Shown: one piece after another, positions 22,503-35,430 of the stretch
Layout of the letters: every line of letters begins with the position of its first letter
Position numbering within the stretch: position 1 is the stretch's first letter
Assembly (NCBI GenBank): GCA_015680685.1
Contig: MNCI01038012.1
Coordinates: 1-64,000 of the forward strand
Source of the DNA: Gnetum montanum
Lineage: Eukaryota; Streptophyta; Gnetopsida; Gnetales; Gnetaceae
Reading direction: 5' to 3'
Length of the DNA stretch: 64,000 bases
Program-made: the position numbers and the translations under genes
The notes under the pieces: model-generated
The model's input: only the letters and a program-made list of their open reading frames with translations
What the model was told of the DNA's origin: nothing
The model's database searches: none

Positions 22503-25500
22503 GCACTAGTCCTCATTATTTGTGTCATGGGCTATGAAGAACTCGTTCCTTGACCTAAGATCCTCCACCTTAGTGATCAGATCAGCCTCTCTTTGCTCAG
22601 CCCTTTGGACCCATTTCCACAGGTCCTCATTAATGCACTTATACTCCCATAAGGAGCATGCTGAGTGCAAAACACATTTGCAAGCCTCATCGTATGCATG
22701 AAGAGACACCTCAGTCACTTTAGGTGGGAATGTAGGCACGACACCGAATTTTAAAGGTCGTGCTGGGTCCTATTTGAGTCAAGAAGTTTCCATGACACAA
22801 AGAGCGTAGAAATTGCGTTAGCATAGCAAGATTAGCAAACTCAAGGAATTCTAGCATAACAACATGAGAGCACCTAACACTACTACTTACCCATGTTAAG
22901 GTCCACCTGCTAGAGGTGGTCGATCATTTCGTCAACGATTCCCTGCATGAACCTAAACTTGTCAGGGATCTTGACCCATAATTTTGCATGAGTCAGAGAG
23001 GGTCTTGTAGAATCAATAGTAGTGCCTGTCACATGACTAAACATATTAGCAATGGTCGAAAGGGGCTGTGACAAGGCAGATATATTGCTGAACTCACCAA
23101 TGCCTAATTGCGGTCTCCCTTCTTACTGATGCAAGACGATGGCGGTAGCCTTGACAAAGGTTCCTACCAAGTCTGTACGAACCTCTTCCTCATGCACTGG
23201 TGCCTTTTCTTTTAGGAGACCAATGTCTTTTTTATTCAAAGGAGGCTCCTCTTCGTTAGCAGGAGGATTCTCCCTAATAAGAAGAGCTCTTACCTTAGCG
23301 ATAGGGGTTCTTCCCTTCTTGACCAGGGCCCTTTCTTCCAAGACTGGGGCCTCTGTGTCTTTATTTGTTACCCTTGTCTTAGGGGCTGACACCTCTTCTT
23401 TACCTTCTTCTTCTTCTTCTTCTTCCTCTACTAGAAAAGAAGCATGTTTGCATTAGTCCAAAGCAAGTTAGCCTAAAGTAGGTGCTACGCTACGCTACGT
23501 CACCTAGCGTAGCAAACAACCACAAAGTAAGAATTGAAATTTTTTTTTTACCAATGGGGGGTTGTGTCCTCTACAATTTAAGTTGTAGTCTTTGCCCCTC
23601 CTCTTCCTCCACATGAAGGGTTTCCTCAGTTAGGGTAGGCCTCTTCTATTGCAACTCTTTGGGTATGGTCTCAGCTATGAGACATTCCCCCCATGACACA
23701 CTAGCAGCTATGGTAGTGGGCGTCTCACCTATGTTGTCCTAGCCCCGAATATTGTGAGCCACCTGATCCTTGGTTGTCAAAGAGAACGACTCCCCAATTA
23801 TTTTTGGGGGATCTTGCGCTCATGTGGTCCAGAGGATCTAGCGAATCCACGGTCTAGAAATCTGGTTTTGATTTTGCATGACCCAGATTCCATTCTTGTG
23901 AACCACCAAGAACTCCGCAAAGCACTTCAAACAGGCTATGTAGAAGGAATAATGTATGTTGGAATGGGGCTCCAACTTCTGATGGAGTCCCAAGATTTCA
24001 ACCTGCAAGCCTTTATATAGAAAGTTGGCCCAGTTGTAACAGGCCCCCTCTTCCATGACCTCACACATTATCCAGGCTTGCTCAATCCCCAGGATCTTCC
24101 CTTGGGTAAGCAACTGGGGGAACACACGAGGGCGAAAGATAGGGTAGATCTCCATGGTAGGCCCATCTTTAAGCTTCCCCATGGAAAGCCCTTTTCACTC
24201 ATTAGAAACCCCCAGCCACTCTTGGATATCCATCTTTTGAAGGATCATCTCCTTCTTGCCATTCAACCCTATGAGGATGCCATCGACAGGAACACCGAAC
24301 AGGTCCATAAACAACTGGCCATTGATTTCAATGACCACCTACATGTCTCGTATGTGCGTGCGGAAGCGGCCCATCTTTTTAGAAAAAGAGTTGACCAGAG
24401 AGAGCATCTCAGTGGTAGGAACACTTGGATTTGGAGCTAGGAATAGATCCATAAGCCCATCATTCTCAATGTTCTAGACCAAGGAGTCTAAAGCCACACG
24501 ATTTATCTAGCATTGGCTCACTTCTACTTCGTTGTATTTGAAGTAGATGTTCGGCCCCTATGTCCTAGCGGTTACCACCATCACCTCTTGGGGCTTCTTT
24601 GCCCTTGCAACAATTTTTGCAAAAATGTTTAGCATAAAAACGTAGAAAATAAAAAGATTGCAAAGACACTTAAGCATGCGACACTTACTGTTTGGCCTGC
24701 CAGGCCTATACGGTAACGGGGATGGTGGAAGTTCAACTAGAACTTGTTCAACCATGACCGGTTTGAAGGGTTCTACCCACTTCTCATCCAACCGACCCTG
24801 CCCCTTGCAGTAATTATAGGGAATAGAGTATTGGTATGGGTAGGTGTGGTATTCACCCCCGCATTGACCGATCACACCCGCCCGCAAGTTCTCAGCAGAA
24901 GAGAACTCCTATAAGGCTATTTGTGCTGTAGCCAATAGACCTGGTAGGTGGCGAACTCCATCCTTGTTGATGAAGAACCTAGTGACAAATGCACACTATT
25001 AGCATTAGGCCAATATGGCTAGTGTTGCACAAACACAGCTGAACAAGGTTACAAAACTCACCCGCCAGCATAGTAGATAGTTCCTTGAGGGTTCTAGAAG
25101 TACATCACCATATAACATGTGAGGAATAGTGTGTTGAAACGGTGGTAGAAGCTATACTCAGGCTTGTCCTAGATCCAAGTCAAACACCTTAAACCTATTG
25201 GGTGCTGACTGGATCCTTCTCCCTACCTTCTCATGATTACCCCATTGGTTAGAAACCTTAGAATGCCCTGACTTGCCCTAGGCAATATGGCTTCTATTAT
25301 GCTGGCCACCTCCGCCTTCTCTAGGGATGACCAAATGATCACACTAAAGTGGTCAAGGAGGAATTGCAAGAATCCCTATGCCCCTTTCCTGAACCAGACT
25401 CCCCGCTCTTCCACACATATCTGGGGAGGAGAAGCATTGGCCATAGGTTTGCTCACATGACACAGGACCCCTCTAATTTCCAAAACAATCAACATTGGCC

Positions 25501-26214
25501 TTAACTCCATTCTGCACAACACAACCAGCAAGTGTTAGCATCATGTCTAAGTGCAATACGTATGCAACGTAGCAATACTTAGTAGTCCACGCATATAGCA
25601 TAGCATAACCCTCTTCCTATGCATAGCATAGCAAGAACATGAAAGCAATAGTGTAGCAAAAAAATAGCCTAACGTAGCAACAGAGAAATTAACCCTAATA
25701 GGGTAATTAACAATATGCCTTGACAGGACACTTGTCGCACTATCACATCACGCATGGACCAACCCTCTTCAGGGTCCTACAGCATGCCATTCAAAGATTA
25801 AGTAACTTAAGCTACCCAAACCCCCATGGTAATGATAACCACGGCAATGGTAGTTTAAGCGACCTTGCATGCAATGATGGTGTAACATTTATGCACTAAC
25901 CACGGCCAAAACGGCAACAACGGTGATGAAAAGGCCAAAACAATGCGATGACAAAAAACAAAAATGGCTAAAACCAGGATGCAAAATGAAAGAAGAGAAT
26001 AGCAAAAGCAAAAAATGATAACAGAATCACAAAAAAACAAAGGAAGCATAGTAACCCACTGGGTTAATGGTGTATCCTTCCGCGCCGTGATGCATGCTTG
26101 TGTCATATGCCCTAGGGTTTGCTTCACCTCCTTGACCTTTGCAAGCATCAAATTCATGCGTTCCTTCTTTGGATCCATCATCCTACTCATAGATTTCTCC
26201 TCGTCACTATGCAA
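22503..26214 (-). pseudogene. Multi-exon pseudogene with FCP1/HAD-like region
   Basis: Inferred exons on the minus strand: 26,214-~26,060; 25,511-25,062; 24,978-24,689; 24,603-23,552; 23,386-22,891; ~22,780-22,503. Introns have good signals: acceptor TTGTGCAG before 25,511, donor GTGAGT at 25,061, acceptor CACTAG before 24,978, donor GTAAGT at 24,688 and at 22,890. Exon 2 resembles FCP1/NLI-interacting-factor phosphatases of the HAD family (RPMLIVLEIRGVL, then FLQFLLDHFSVIIWSSLEK, then FNTLFLTCYM and NPQGTIY), but the DxDG nucleophile is not kept. The remaining exons are not recognised; the last is a likely coiled coil. Several stops interrupt exons 2 and 4. Confidence 0.55.
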
Positions 26215-26515
26215 AAAACCGCCTTGCTCACTATTAGAACAATCGCTCTGAAATCACCTTGTGCTCCGAATATGGGCTCTACGCTCTTACAATGAGAATG
26301 ATGAGCTTACCAGGTTTTAATCCCTATTTATGGCTATAATGGTAAAAAGGGAAACTTGTCGCTCTCTCTCTCCATTTAATGTGGAGTGCACCGTATAGCG
26401 TAGCATGCTTGCCATGACATTGTAGCACTGTTAACATTAAAACCTATGCATGCTTCAAGCTATCTACTTGCTTTCTCGAGAAATGGAAAAATATATTTTC
26501 AATTATCCTGGTCCA

Positions 26516-26654
26516 GAAGGACCTTAAACTAGCAATCGTTGCACAGTTGCACTTTCATCAGTACAAAAAGACCTTAAACTAGCAAACCCTAGCACAGATG
26601 CAATTTTCGTGATCTAAGAAGACTTTAAACTAGCAAGGACACTAAACTAGAAAT
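26516..26654 (+). repeat. TTAAACTAGCA motifs upstream of pol, right arm
   Basis: Four copies of GACYTTAAACTAGCAA or close variants lie about 250-370 bases before the pol region. They carry the same core as the array after integrase, so the motif brackets pol on both sides. Confidence 0.6.
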
Positions 26655-27072
26655 CTCATGTTTTCGCATTGGCAGTTTTACATTTTGTCCTTGGCAGTTT
26701 CACATTCTCATGTTGACAGCTTACATTTTTCCTATTAACAGCTCTACATCTCCATGTCATAATGGTCTTCCATGACTTTAAACTGGAAAAATTGTAATAT
26801 TTACATCATACATCTCATCATTGCTTTGCAAGCTTTTTCTATACACGAGTGATACCAACAAGTGCCTCTTAACTAGAATTTCATCTTGTTTTTACAGGTT
26901 AAGCAGAAAATGGAAATCCATTGCGATCTCTCCACACCTTTAGCTCTAGCAAGTCTGCATGGCAAGCTCGTGAGACAACTGAACCCAAACTTGATCAACT
27001 AGGAGTCAACCATAGCTAGCACCATAGCGATCTTAGAAACATCCCTAGATTGGCCCGAGCATCTAGTCCAAA

Positions 27073-29049
27073 CCCTAGATTTGGAGGCTGGAGATGTGAC
27101 TAAGGACCCTCTCATTGAGACGCCTATAATGACATCCAAGGGAGAAGTAAAAATATTAAAGCTTAGCTCCCTCCTAGACATACAGATGCACAAAAATGTA
27201 TCCAAGATTCTGCAAGACAACGTCAAAGTCTTTGCATGGTCGTGCAGTGACATGCTGGGTTTAGATCTGAGGCTGATACAGCACAACATCGTCCAAGACC
27301 CATGCATGAAAGTAGTTAAGCAGAAGGCTCATAAAGTCAAATCAGAAATTGCACTAGCCATAAGGAATGAAATCACCAAGCTATATCAAGCTGGTTTCAT
27401 CTGTGCAGTTGATTATTTGGAATGGATTTCCAACATCGTCGTGGTTTCTAAGAAAACGGGACAAATACGAATCTTCATAGACTTCTGGGATCTGAACAAG
27501 GTAATGATCAAAGACAATTTCCCACTTCCAAGCATCAATTAACTCATTGACACTATGGCTGGTCATGCTCTGTTATCCTTCATGGATGGCTTTTTCAGCT
27601 ACAACCAAATTTGCATCAACCCTAAACATCAGCTAGCAACAACCTTCATGACTCTATGGGGTACCTTCTATTACACGATGATGCCTTTTGGGCTTAAGAA
27701 TGCTAGAGCAACCTACCAGTGAGTCATGACCTACATCTTCCACAACTACATCCTAGAAACGTTAAACAACTACGTGGATGATATAGCAGTCAAGTCCAAG
27801 GAGGCAACTGATCACCCACGCAATCTAGCGAAAGTCCTTAAATGTTGTCAATTGCATGATCTACACCTTAATCCTAAGAAGTGTGTTTTTGGTGTGAAAA
27901 ATGGATGCATGTTAGTGTTCGTGGTATCAAAGGCTAGAATAAGGGTGGACCCTGATAAATTCAAGGCCATCGTCAATCTAGAACCTCCTACAAACCTTAA
28001 GGAGTTACGTGGCTTGCAAGGTAGGGTACAATTCATCCGAAGGTTTATAGCAAAGTTGACTGATATGTTAAATCCCATGAAACATCTTCTAAAGAAAGGG
28101 GTTAACTTCGAGTGGACAACCCAATGTCAACAATCCTTCAACGAGATGAAGGATCTAAGATACCAGTGTACTACCTAAGTCATGCATTAATAGTGCATGA
28201 AGTGAAATACAACGAAGTAGAGAGGAATTGCCTTGCCTTAGTGTTTGCACTAAAAAAGTGGAGGTGCTATCTATTTCGCAATGTAGTCAACACCATTTGC
28301 AAAAGCAACATACTCTAGGCTATCACTAACAACCTATATAAAAGCAACAGGATAGCCCAATCGAAAGCAATAACCACAGAGTTCGACCTACACTATGTAA
28401 GCTAGTTGCTGACTAAGGGTCAAGCCATAGCAATGCAACTTACGGCCTCACCCGTCGATGACCACGCAATCATAGATCCTGAATTCCCAAATGAGCATGT
28501 TGACACTTCAATGATGCCTCAACCTTACGAGGAAGTAGTGTAAGTGCCATCATTATGTTTCCCTCTAGGGAAATGCACCTGGTTGCTTACTATTTTGCAT
28601 TCACCTACACCAATAATGTGTCAGAGTATGAGGGGCTACTTAGAGACCTCTCAGCTATCCAAACATTGCGCATACAATACTTGGCAATCTGCGGTGATTG
28701 AAAACTAGTTGTGAACAAAATCATCGAGGTCTATGCCTACAAAGCTACACACTTGCAACCCAACTGTGACCTAGCAGAAGCCATGCTTAAGCAATTTGCA
28801 ACCATAGATGTGCAACACATGCCACATAACAAGAACACCGTGGTAGATGCCTTAGCCACCCTTGCATTAAACATTCCACCACACTTGTTTGCAAGTCTAC
28901 CGATTGCGATTGTTGAATGTACTAAGCCTATCAGTCAAGCAAGACACGTGGCCTCTATCAGAGTCACCACGGATACCCAGGAGTGGTATGCTAACATTAA
29001 ATCCTACCTGCAACACGAAGAACCTCCACATGGACTGACATCTACATAG
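27073..29049 (+). pseudogene. Gypsy RT and dual RNase H, right arm
   Basis: The reverse transcriptase part shows FAWSCSDMLGLD, IRIFIDFWDLNK, HALLSFMDGFFSYNQ, MPFGLKNARATYQ and the catalytic YVDD (about 27,768-27,782). A first RNase H (VYYLSHALIVHEVKYNEVER) follows at about 28,160-28,320, damaged by a 158-base deletion near 28,145. A second, plant-gypsy-type RNase H ends VQHMPHNKNTVVDALATLAL (about 28,812-28,872). Two RNases H mark the Tat clade. Stops at several places (for example 27,540 and 27,720) make it non-functional. Confidence 0.85.
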
Positions 29050-30219
29050 AGAGATGCAATCCAAAGCCCGGAAATATATGCTCATGGGGAATGATGCCCT
29101 GTATCGACACTCCTACGATGGGATATTGGTAGTATGCGTGGATGGGGAGCAGGTGCAGAAGATGGTTAATGAAGTACATGAGGGATTGTGTGGTGGACAC
29201 ATAGAACCTAGGGCTATGGGTGCAAAAATTAGATGCTTAGGGTACTATTGGCCCCACATGGAGCGTGACTACCTATCGAAAGTCAAGACATGTGACATGT
29301 GCTAGAGATACGCAACTCTCATACACATCTCACCTACAGACCTGAACCCAATGCAAATCACGTGGCCTGTCCAATGATGGGGACTAGACCTCATAGGACC
29401 TATCACGCCTAAGTCCTCGATAGGACATAGCTTCATTATCACCACCACTGAGTATTTCACTAAGTGGGTGAAAGCCATTCCCCTGAGGAAAATGATGTAT
29501 CAAAAAATCTGCCATTTCATCCTAGATAACATCGTGATAAGGTTTGGGCTTCCAATGAATATTGTAACCAACAATGGACTACAATTTAGTAGCAGAGAGA
29601 TCCAAACCTTCTGCAGCAAGCTAGGCATCAAGCAATCATTCTCCTCCCCGTACTACCCGCAGGTGAACAGATAGGCAGAGGCTACAAATAAGTCCATCAT
29701 CAACTTGCTGAAGTGGATGCTTGGAAATAGTAATAGGTGGTGGCACGAGAAAATCCTCTACATTCTATGGACCTATAGAATGACATGCAGAACCGTGACA
29801 AGTAAGACTCCTTATAGCCTTGTTTATGGATCTGAAGTTGTGTTGCCTCTTGAGTTGCAGGTACCATCACTCCAAATGATCCTTTCAAATGTCGTAAGAG
29901 AAGCCCAGAATAACGAGTCACGGATCATCAACCTCGACTCAATAGAGGAGGAGCACGTGCAGACGCTGAGATAAATAGAGCACTACCAGAGCAAGCAACA
30001 ACAAAAGCACCATGCAGACTTGCATTGATGGCCAGTACAGAAGGGAGACCTCATCCTCAAGGCTATCCATGAGCATGTGAAAAATTCTTAGCCAACTGGG
30101 AAGGCCCTTACATGGTCACTAAAGCCTTCGGGAATGGAGTCTTCAAACTAGCGGACATGGACGAAAATAAGTTTGCCAACCCGTTGAATCACTTGTACCT
30201 CAACCCGTACTACATCTAA
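29050..30219 (+). pseudogene. Gypsy integrase, right arm
   Basis: An N-terminal zinc region (HEGLCGGH ... VKTCDMC) is followed by the core with WGLDLIGPI, then TNNGLQF, where the second catalytic Asp is Asn, and NR-stop-AEATNK around the Glu. The C-terminal part has [12 protein letters not shown] and KLADMDENKF-like residues up to a stop at 30,219. Internal stops at about 29,304, 29,373 and 29,672 confirm decay. Confidence 0.8.
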
Positions 30220-30227
30220 AGCATGAA

Positions 30228-30560
30228 GACAACGAGCATTGTCCGCAATGACGATAAACTAGCAGCAACAAGCACCATCCTCTACGATGTTAAACTGGCA
30301 ACAACAACATTGAGTAGCATTCGCAACGACGTTAAACTAGCTGCAACGAGTAGCATTTGCTATGATCATAAATTGGCAGCAACCGTCCGCTACAACGTAA
30401 AACTAGCATAGCTAGTCGGCTATGACTATAAACTAGCATGGCATGTCCGCCATGACATTAAATTGACATGTACAGTTTGTTCGGACCTTAAACCAACATA
30501 GCAGTCCACTAGGACCCTAAACCAGCACACGGTCTACAAAGACCTTAAACTAGGTTCGGG
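30228..30560 (+). repeat. xDxKLA-type repeat array after integrase, right arm
   Basis: About ten units of 30-45 bases, each with a core like GACGTTAAACTAGCA, start four bases after the integrase stop (30,219) and run to the purine tract at 30,621. In one frame (30,223-30,411, 62 codons) the core reads NDDKLA, YDVKLA, NDVKLA, YDHKLA, YNVKLA. Later units change to GGACCTTAAACCAGCA. Unit lengths keep the frame over most of the array. Function unknown. Confidence 0.75.
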
Positions 30561-30632
30561 CCACGTCCCTACCATGCATCTACGCCAAGTACACATCGAA
30601 CGAGCATGCACAGTGCCAACGTGGGGGTGGGA

Positions 30633-31778
30633 CATTACAGCTCAAAAATGCAGTTCATGACCAAGTCTAGTGTGGAAACCTCAAAAACTAGTACCAATCT
30701 AGTGTAGGGGCCTTGCATCTCAACATATCCCAATAGGACCAAGTCAAAAAATTCCAAGTAAATCTAGCTTAAAAAATAAGAATAACATAATAAAATACAG
30801 AAAATATTTCTTATATTAAGATAATTCTTAAAATACATTGAAAATACATCATAGAAGAGGAGCCAAGCTAAACTCACAACTCTTCCAAGGATCTTAGAGA
30901 TCACACTTATCCTCTCTTAATTCTCAATTTCTTACAATGGAGCCTAAGCTCAAGATAAGACACTTATAAGAAATTCTCCTAACCTTTCTCGAGTGTTCTT
31001 CCTTACCTCTCACACAACTTTCTTTCACAAGCTCTCTTCTTATACAAGTTCTCTTTGCTTGAGAGTTCTCTCTCTTGCCCTCTATTGGGATGTTTGGCCT
31101 TACATGTTTGCACTTTGGTCCTTGGAACTTTGGCCCTTAGCACTGCAACACTTGGCACTTCAACACTAACAATTGTAAATTACAATAGTATTTATAATCA
31201 TCCAAAAGATAAAAACCCTAGAAACCTTTCCTCAACTCAACTTGAGGTTCTTTAGATGTTTCCCAAGTATTCACACCATTTCCTTGGTTTTTTCCATCTT
31301 TTTTTGGCTATTTTACAAATTGGAATGGCAATTTTGGAAGTTTTCCCATGCATCTAGGTTGTCTTTGGCTTCATGTAGACGTCTTCTATGAAAGCCTTGC
31401 CCATGGGAGAGACATCTACTATTTTTGGTAGTCATCTTCTATGCACTTGAGATGTCTTTACTTCAAGGAAGAATCTTTGAAAAGACATCTATCTTTTTGG
31501 AGAGACATGTGCCAAAAATAGAAATGATTTTTTTGATGCTAGAACCTTCTAGATGTCTTCCAACAAGTCCCCATAGATCCTAGAACCCCCCACACTCATA
31601 AAAATAAGCCAAAACAACCCAAAACATGCGAAAACATCCAAGAATCATCCCTAAAAAAATGAACTCAAAAGAAAACATAGAATGTAGGCTAGGATAAGGG
31701 GATCAGAAGAGGTGTTCCTACATCAATGTCTCTTAAAGTAATCTTTGGGGATTTAACCTAAGGTATTAAAACTGCTCA
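30633..31778 (+). mobile_element. ~1.15 kb LTR next to pol, right arm
   Basis: Partner of 9,358-10,503. Here the first two bases after GTGGGGGTGGGA have mutated from TG to CA. It has the same TATA box in antisense to pol, near 31,192. No coding potential beyond short spurious frames. Confidence 0.55.
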
Positions 31779-32445
31779 TTATAGCACCCCATGATATTAT
31801 GTTATGATTTTGGTTGTGTGATTGAACTTGATAGAAGCCATAGGGTTTCTAGTTAGTTGTGTGATTTTAGTGATATATTTCTTGAGATTTAATATTATTA
31901 TACATATGATAATGATTTACTATGATGATGCATACTGATCTTTCTTGATGTATTATATGATGTTGCTAGCAGGGTGTGAGGATTGTGGGAAAATACTAAG
32001 CATTGGTAGGTATGATCTTGATCCACATAGCATTATGCATTTATAATTATGTTGCCAATGTTTTTTTTAGTAAACCATATTATGTTATTATGAGTTAGTG
32101 TTGTTTACGTAATCATTTTATGATGTTGTGATGATTATCATGTTATGCACATTTGAGTTATATCACTAGTTGACATTTGTTAAGGTTTATGTACAATTTT
32201 ATGCTTACATTATAGGTGAGTTATAATGCTTAGAGGATTGATCAGTATTGTTTTTGGATGTTCCATAAATGGGTTATGAAATGTGGATCCCTTGGCATTA
32301 GTTGGAATATGAAAAATTAAAAGGAAAATATTAGAAAATGAAATTCATATAAAATAACTATGATAGAGGAAATCATTACATATGGTAGGAAATCATTAAT
32401 TAAGGTAGAACAATTTTCTAATGTTTTTCTTTAAATTTATACCAT

Positions 32446-32519
32446 CATAAACCCACATGACCTCCTCTAGCTTAATTAATAATCACTAATTATGCTAGAG
32501 GAGGTCATGTGGATTTATG
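32446..32519. repeat. Short hairpin, right arm
   Basis: Partner of 8,619-8,688. Arms of 26 bases (32,446-32,471 and 32,494-32,519) pair with a single mismatch and the loop is 22 bases. Pairing stays nearly perfect while the surrounding DNA has gained indels. Confidence 0.7.
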
Positions 32520-33259
32520 ACGAGAATTTGAGTTGTTGCTATATTGACGCAAAAAACTAAGAAACAAAAAATCATTAATGATCATCAAAATGATAAAAAA
32601 ATTTAAAAAGAAGTGAATTTGATGCTTTGAAATTTTAAAAAAAATTTAATTTTAAAATAAATAGAGATACAAGTGAGAAAATAAGTACATTTTTACTAAT
32701 TCTTATAATTAAGCCAAAATCAAGGAAAAAAATTAGTACATTAATAATGATGTTCAAAAAGGATTATAGAAATAACCTTAATAAGTAAAGGCTTCTTATG
32801 ATCAGGCATGATAAAGTCAAATTTTGTCTCAATATGATATCGTAGCAATGACATTGTATCAATGATGTTGTTGATACAATGTCATGACACATGATATGTC
32901 ATCATTGATACAATGTATTCAGATGTGTGCACCTTTATGAATATGACACTTAGATGCATGATCCAACTTTTTATTTCATTTGTAATAAAACTCTTGTAGT
33001 TTGATTTCTTAGACTTAGACTTAGCGATAGAGAGTGAATGCCCACAGTGTGATGTGTGAAAGTTGAATGATGTGTTTATTCAAGTAAGTTGTACTTGGGA
33101 ACAAGTTGTGACGATAATAAAGATCAATACTATTTCCCATCATTGTAGCATTCTCTTAGTTTCTTTTCATTACTTAGCATAAATTTCACTATTTTACTAA
33201 CTTAATACTTCACATTCTCAAGCACTTTATTTGTACTTATTAATAGTAAGTGGTATGGA

Positions 33260-33696
33260 TATGACTAATTTTGAGTGCTAGGTGTGATCATTTGGTAACC
33301 CCAATAGTATTATAGCTTGGTTCCCCTAGTAGTATGATACTTGGTAATCCCAGTGATGGTTACGTGAGCCCAAGGTGTTTCTGGTAAATCAAGAATAGTT
33401 ATCCATTTCAATGAGCTAAAATGGGTTTATTCTTTTTTCATTAGCTAGACTTAGAGAATTTTCACCAAGTTTACACATAGGAGCATTTGTGGTCAAAACA
33501 ACATCAATTATCATATGCCTCATTGCGAGATAAACCATACACTTATATTTCACTAACTCAATGTGGGAAGATAGTGAACATGAACTTGAACTTAACTACT
33601 AGCATTATAACATTGTGCATCTATGAATTACAATCAAGTTACATGTGAACAATCATGACTTGTATGGTTGAGTGTTGGATGCTTCACTGCTCATCA
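33260..33696 (+). mobile_element. 3' part of 5' LTR of gag element, right arm
   Basis: This stretch contains TTGGTAATCCCAGTGATGG and ends GTATGGTTGAGTGTTGG...TGCTCATCA. Both features are shared with the LTR at 60,164-61,000 and the fragment at 22,051-22,407. It is followed directly by a primer binding site, so it is the R/U5 part of a 5' LTR. The start is not defined. The left arm has lost about 0.5 kb of this region (near 7,940-7,975). Confidence 0.6.
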
Positions 33697-33697
33697 T

Positions 33698-33715
33698 TGG
33701 TGCCATTACTAGGGA
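33698..33715 (+). other. Primer binding site, right arm
   Basis: TGGTGCCATTACTAGGGA directly after the LTR end ATCA at 33,696. It is a degenerate tRNA-Asp-type primer site, comparable with TGGTGTCGTTGTCGGGGAC at 61,002-61,020. Confidence 0.65.
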
Positions 33716-34187
33716 TGTGTTAATGTGTGCTGAGTAATTGATTTTACAAAGTTTTTTGTATCAAGAACTATAAAATCAATTTCTAAATCATTAAAATAAT
33801 TTTAATACACACACTTAAGTAAGCATCACACTAATAACATGGCTTCAAGTAAAGATCAACTATCACTTGCCAAAGAGATGAAAAAGGGAAAATGAAAGAA
33901 TTAATAATGATGAAGACTAGAGTATGCCAATGTAGACAAGAATCTCATATGTTCACAATGATCCTTACTATCTTAATTTTACCTTCATTTTTTACCAAGA
34001 TGAACAAATGAGGTGAAAAGACATACAGGGAAACATCATTGTGCTTCTAGAGCATTCAATACTCACAATGCTTCAAATAGCCTTAAGGGAAATGAATCTG
34101 AGCCATGCACAAGAATGATACCCTGTGACCAAACACATGATAAAACTCTACCAACCCACATAGGATCAAGTGTAGAGAGATGATACT

Positions 34188-35430
34188 ATGGAGATGAAAC
34201 ATGTGTATAAGAAAGGAAAGAAAATCAAATCTGCTATTATCTTAGAAGATCTTGATGGTGATGCATTTATAGTAGAGAGACTCTACAAGGATCATGAAGG
34301 CCATTCTCAAACACTTGTTATCCATCTAGAAGAACCTATCAAATTGCAACTACATTCAGCCTTAGTAGAGACACCTAGAAGAGAAGCAACAAACTTTAAG
34401 TACAAGCAAGACTCAATTGTAAGAGCTTTTACTAGATTTCAAAGGGAAGAATACCAGAGTCATAGAAGGAGAACTAGCTAGAACCATTCTTCCATTACTT
34501 CATATTCATCCTCATGATCATCGATGAACTCTGATCTAAGGAAACACATGTATAGAGATCATGAAAAGGAGAGACACTAGACTCATGACTGACATGACTA
34601 TCACCCAAGACATTTTGATGAGAAAGATGAAGAGATTGAGCCAAGAAGAAATAGGGATAAACATGCAAAAAGATAAAGGTATGAACATCAAAGGAGGGAT
34701 CGGTACAACATAGCATACGAACCCTCTGAGCATGAAGAATCCCTATTGGCAACTCACAACATGATAAATATATGGGAAGCTATTTACATCCCAACCAGGT
34801 ACATAAGGGACAATCATATTAAGTGGATAGACATGAACAAGATGCCCAAATTTGAGGGTGGATACAATGCAAATGCACAACACTACCTTCAAGCATTTCA
34901 TGATGCCTATGTTCTACATAACATAGAAAGTGATTGGTAGAAACTCAAGTTCTTCCCTTGAACACTCATCAAGGAGGCTGAAAACTAGTATAGATCATTG
35001 AAACCATAATCAATCAAAAGATGAAGTACCATGCTTGAGTTTTTTAATGATAAATATCAAACCTAATTTCTTATTTTCAATCTCAAAAAATAAATCTAGG
35101 GCTAGATGCAAGGGACCCATGAATCCCTTGATGTGGAAATGGGCAAATGCTATTCACTTTTGCATAGGTGTCTAGGCTATAGATTTTCCCAAAGGGAGCA
35201 AATTAGGCACATTGTTGATGGATTATGCAACAAGACCAGGGAAACCCTTGGGGTTTATTCCCTAGGTAGATTATCTAAGATGATCATCCATCATATTCAA
35301 AGGATCATGGAACAAGTGGCAAAGAAAGAAGGTAAATTAAGGAAAAGAGAATTAGCTGAAGAGTACAATAAAGACCTATCCATTAGAAAGAGGGTTATAT
35401 GGATGTGTGATTAGCAAGTAGAAGAGACCT
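34188..35430 (+). pseudogene. First gag module (Athila-like), right arm
   Basis: Three open pieces in one direction: 34,188-34,481 (basic N-terminal region, not recognised), 34,746-34,940 with KFEGGYNANAQHYLQAFHD, and 35,106-35,414 with ESLDVEMGKCYSLLHR and IRHIVDGLCNKTRETLG. The last two match the gag capsid of Athila/Tat gypsy elements and align with 62,128-62,650 in the element at the window end. Similarity to that element stops near 35,430, where a different gag begins. Stops separate the pieces. Confidence 0.7.

Noticed and set aside
23139-23456. 105-codon Ser-rich frame on the plus strand
   Set aside because: Antisense to an Glu/Lys-rich exon of the FCP1-like pseudogene; the Ser run comes from a TTC/TCT repeat.
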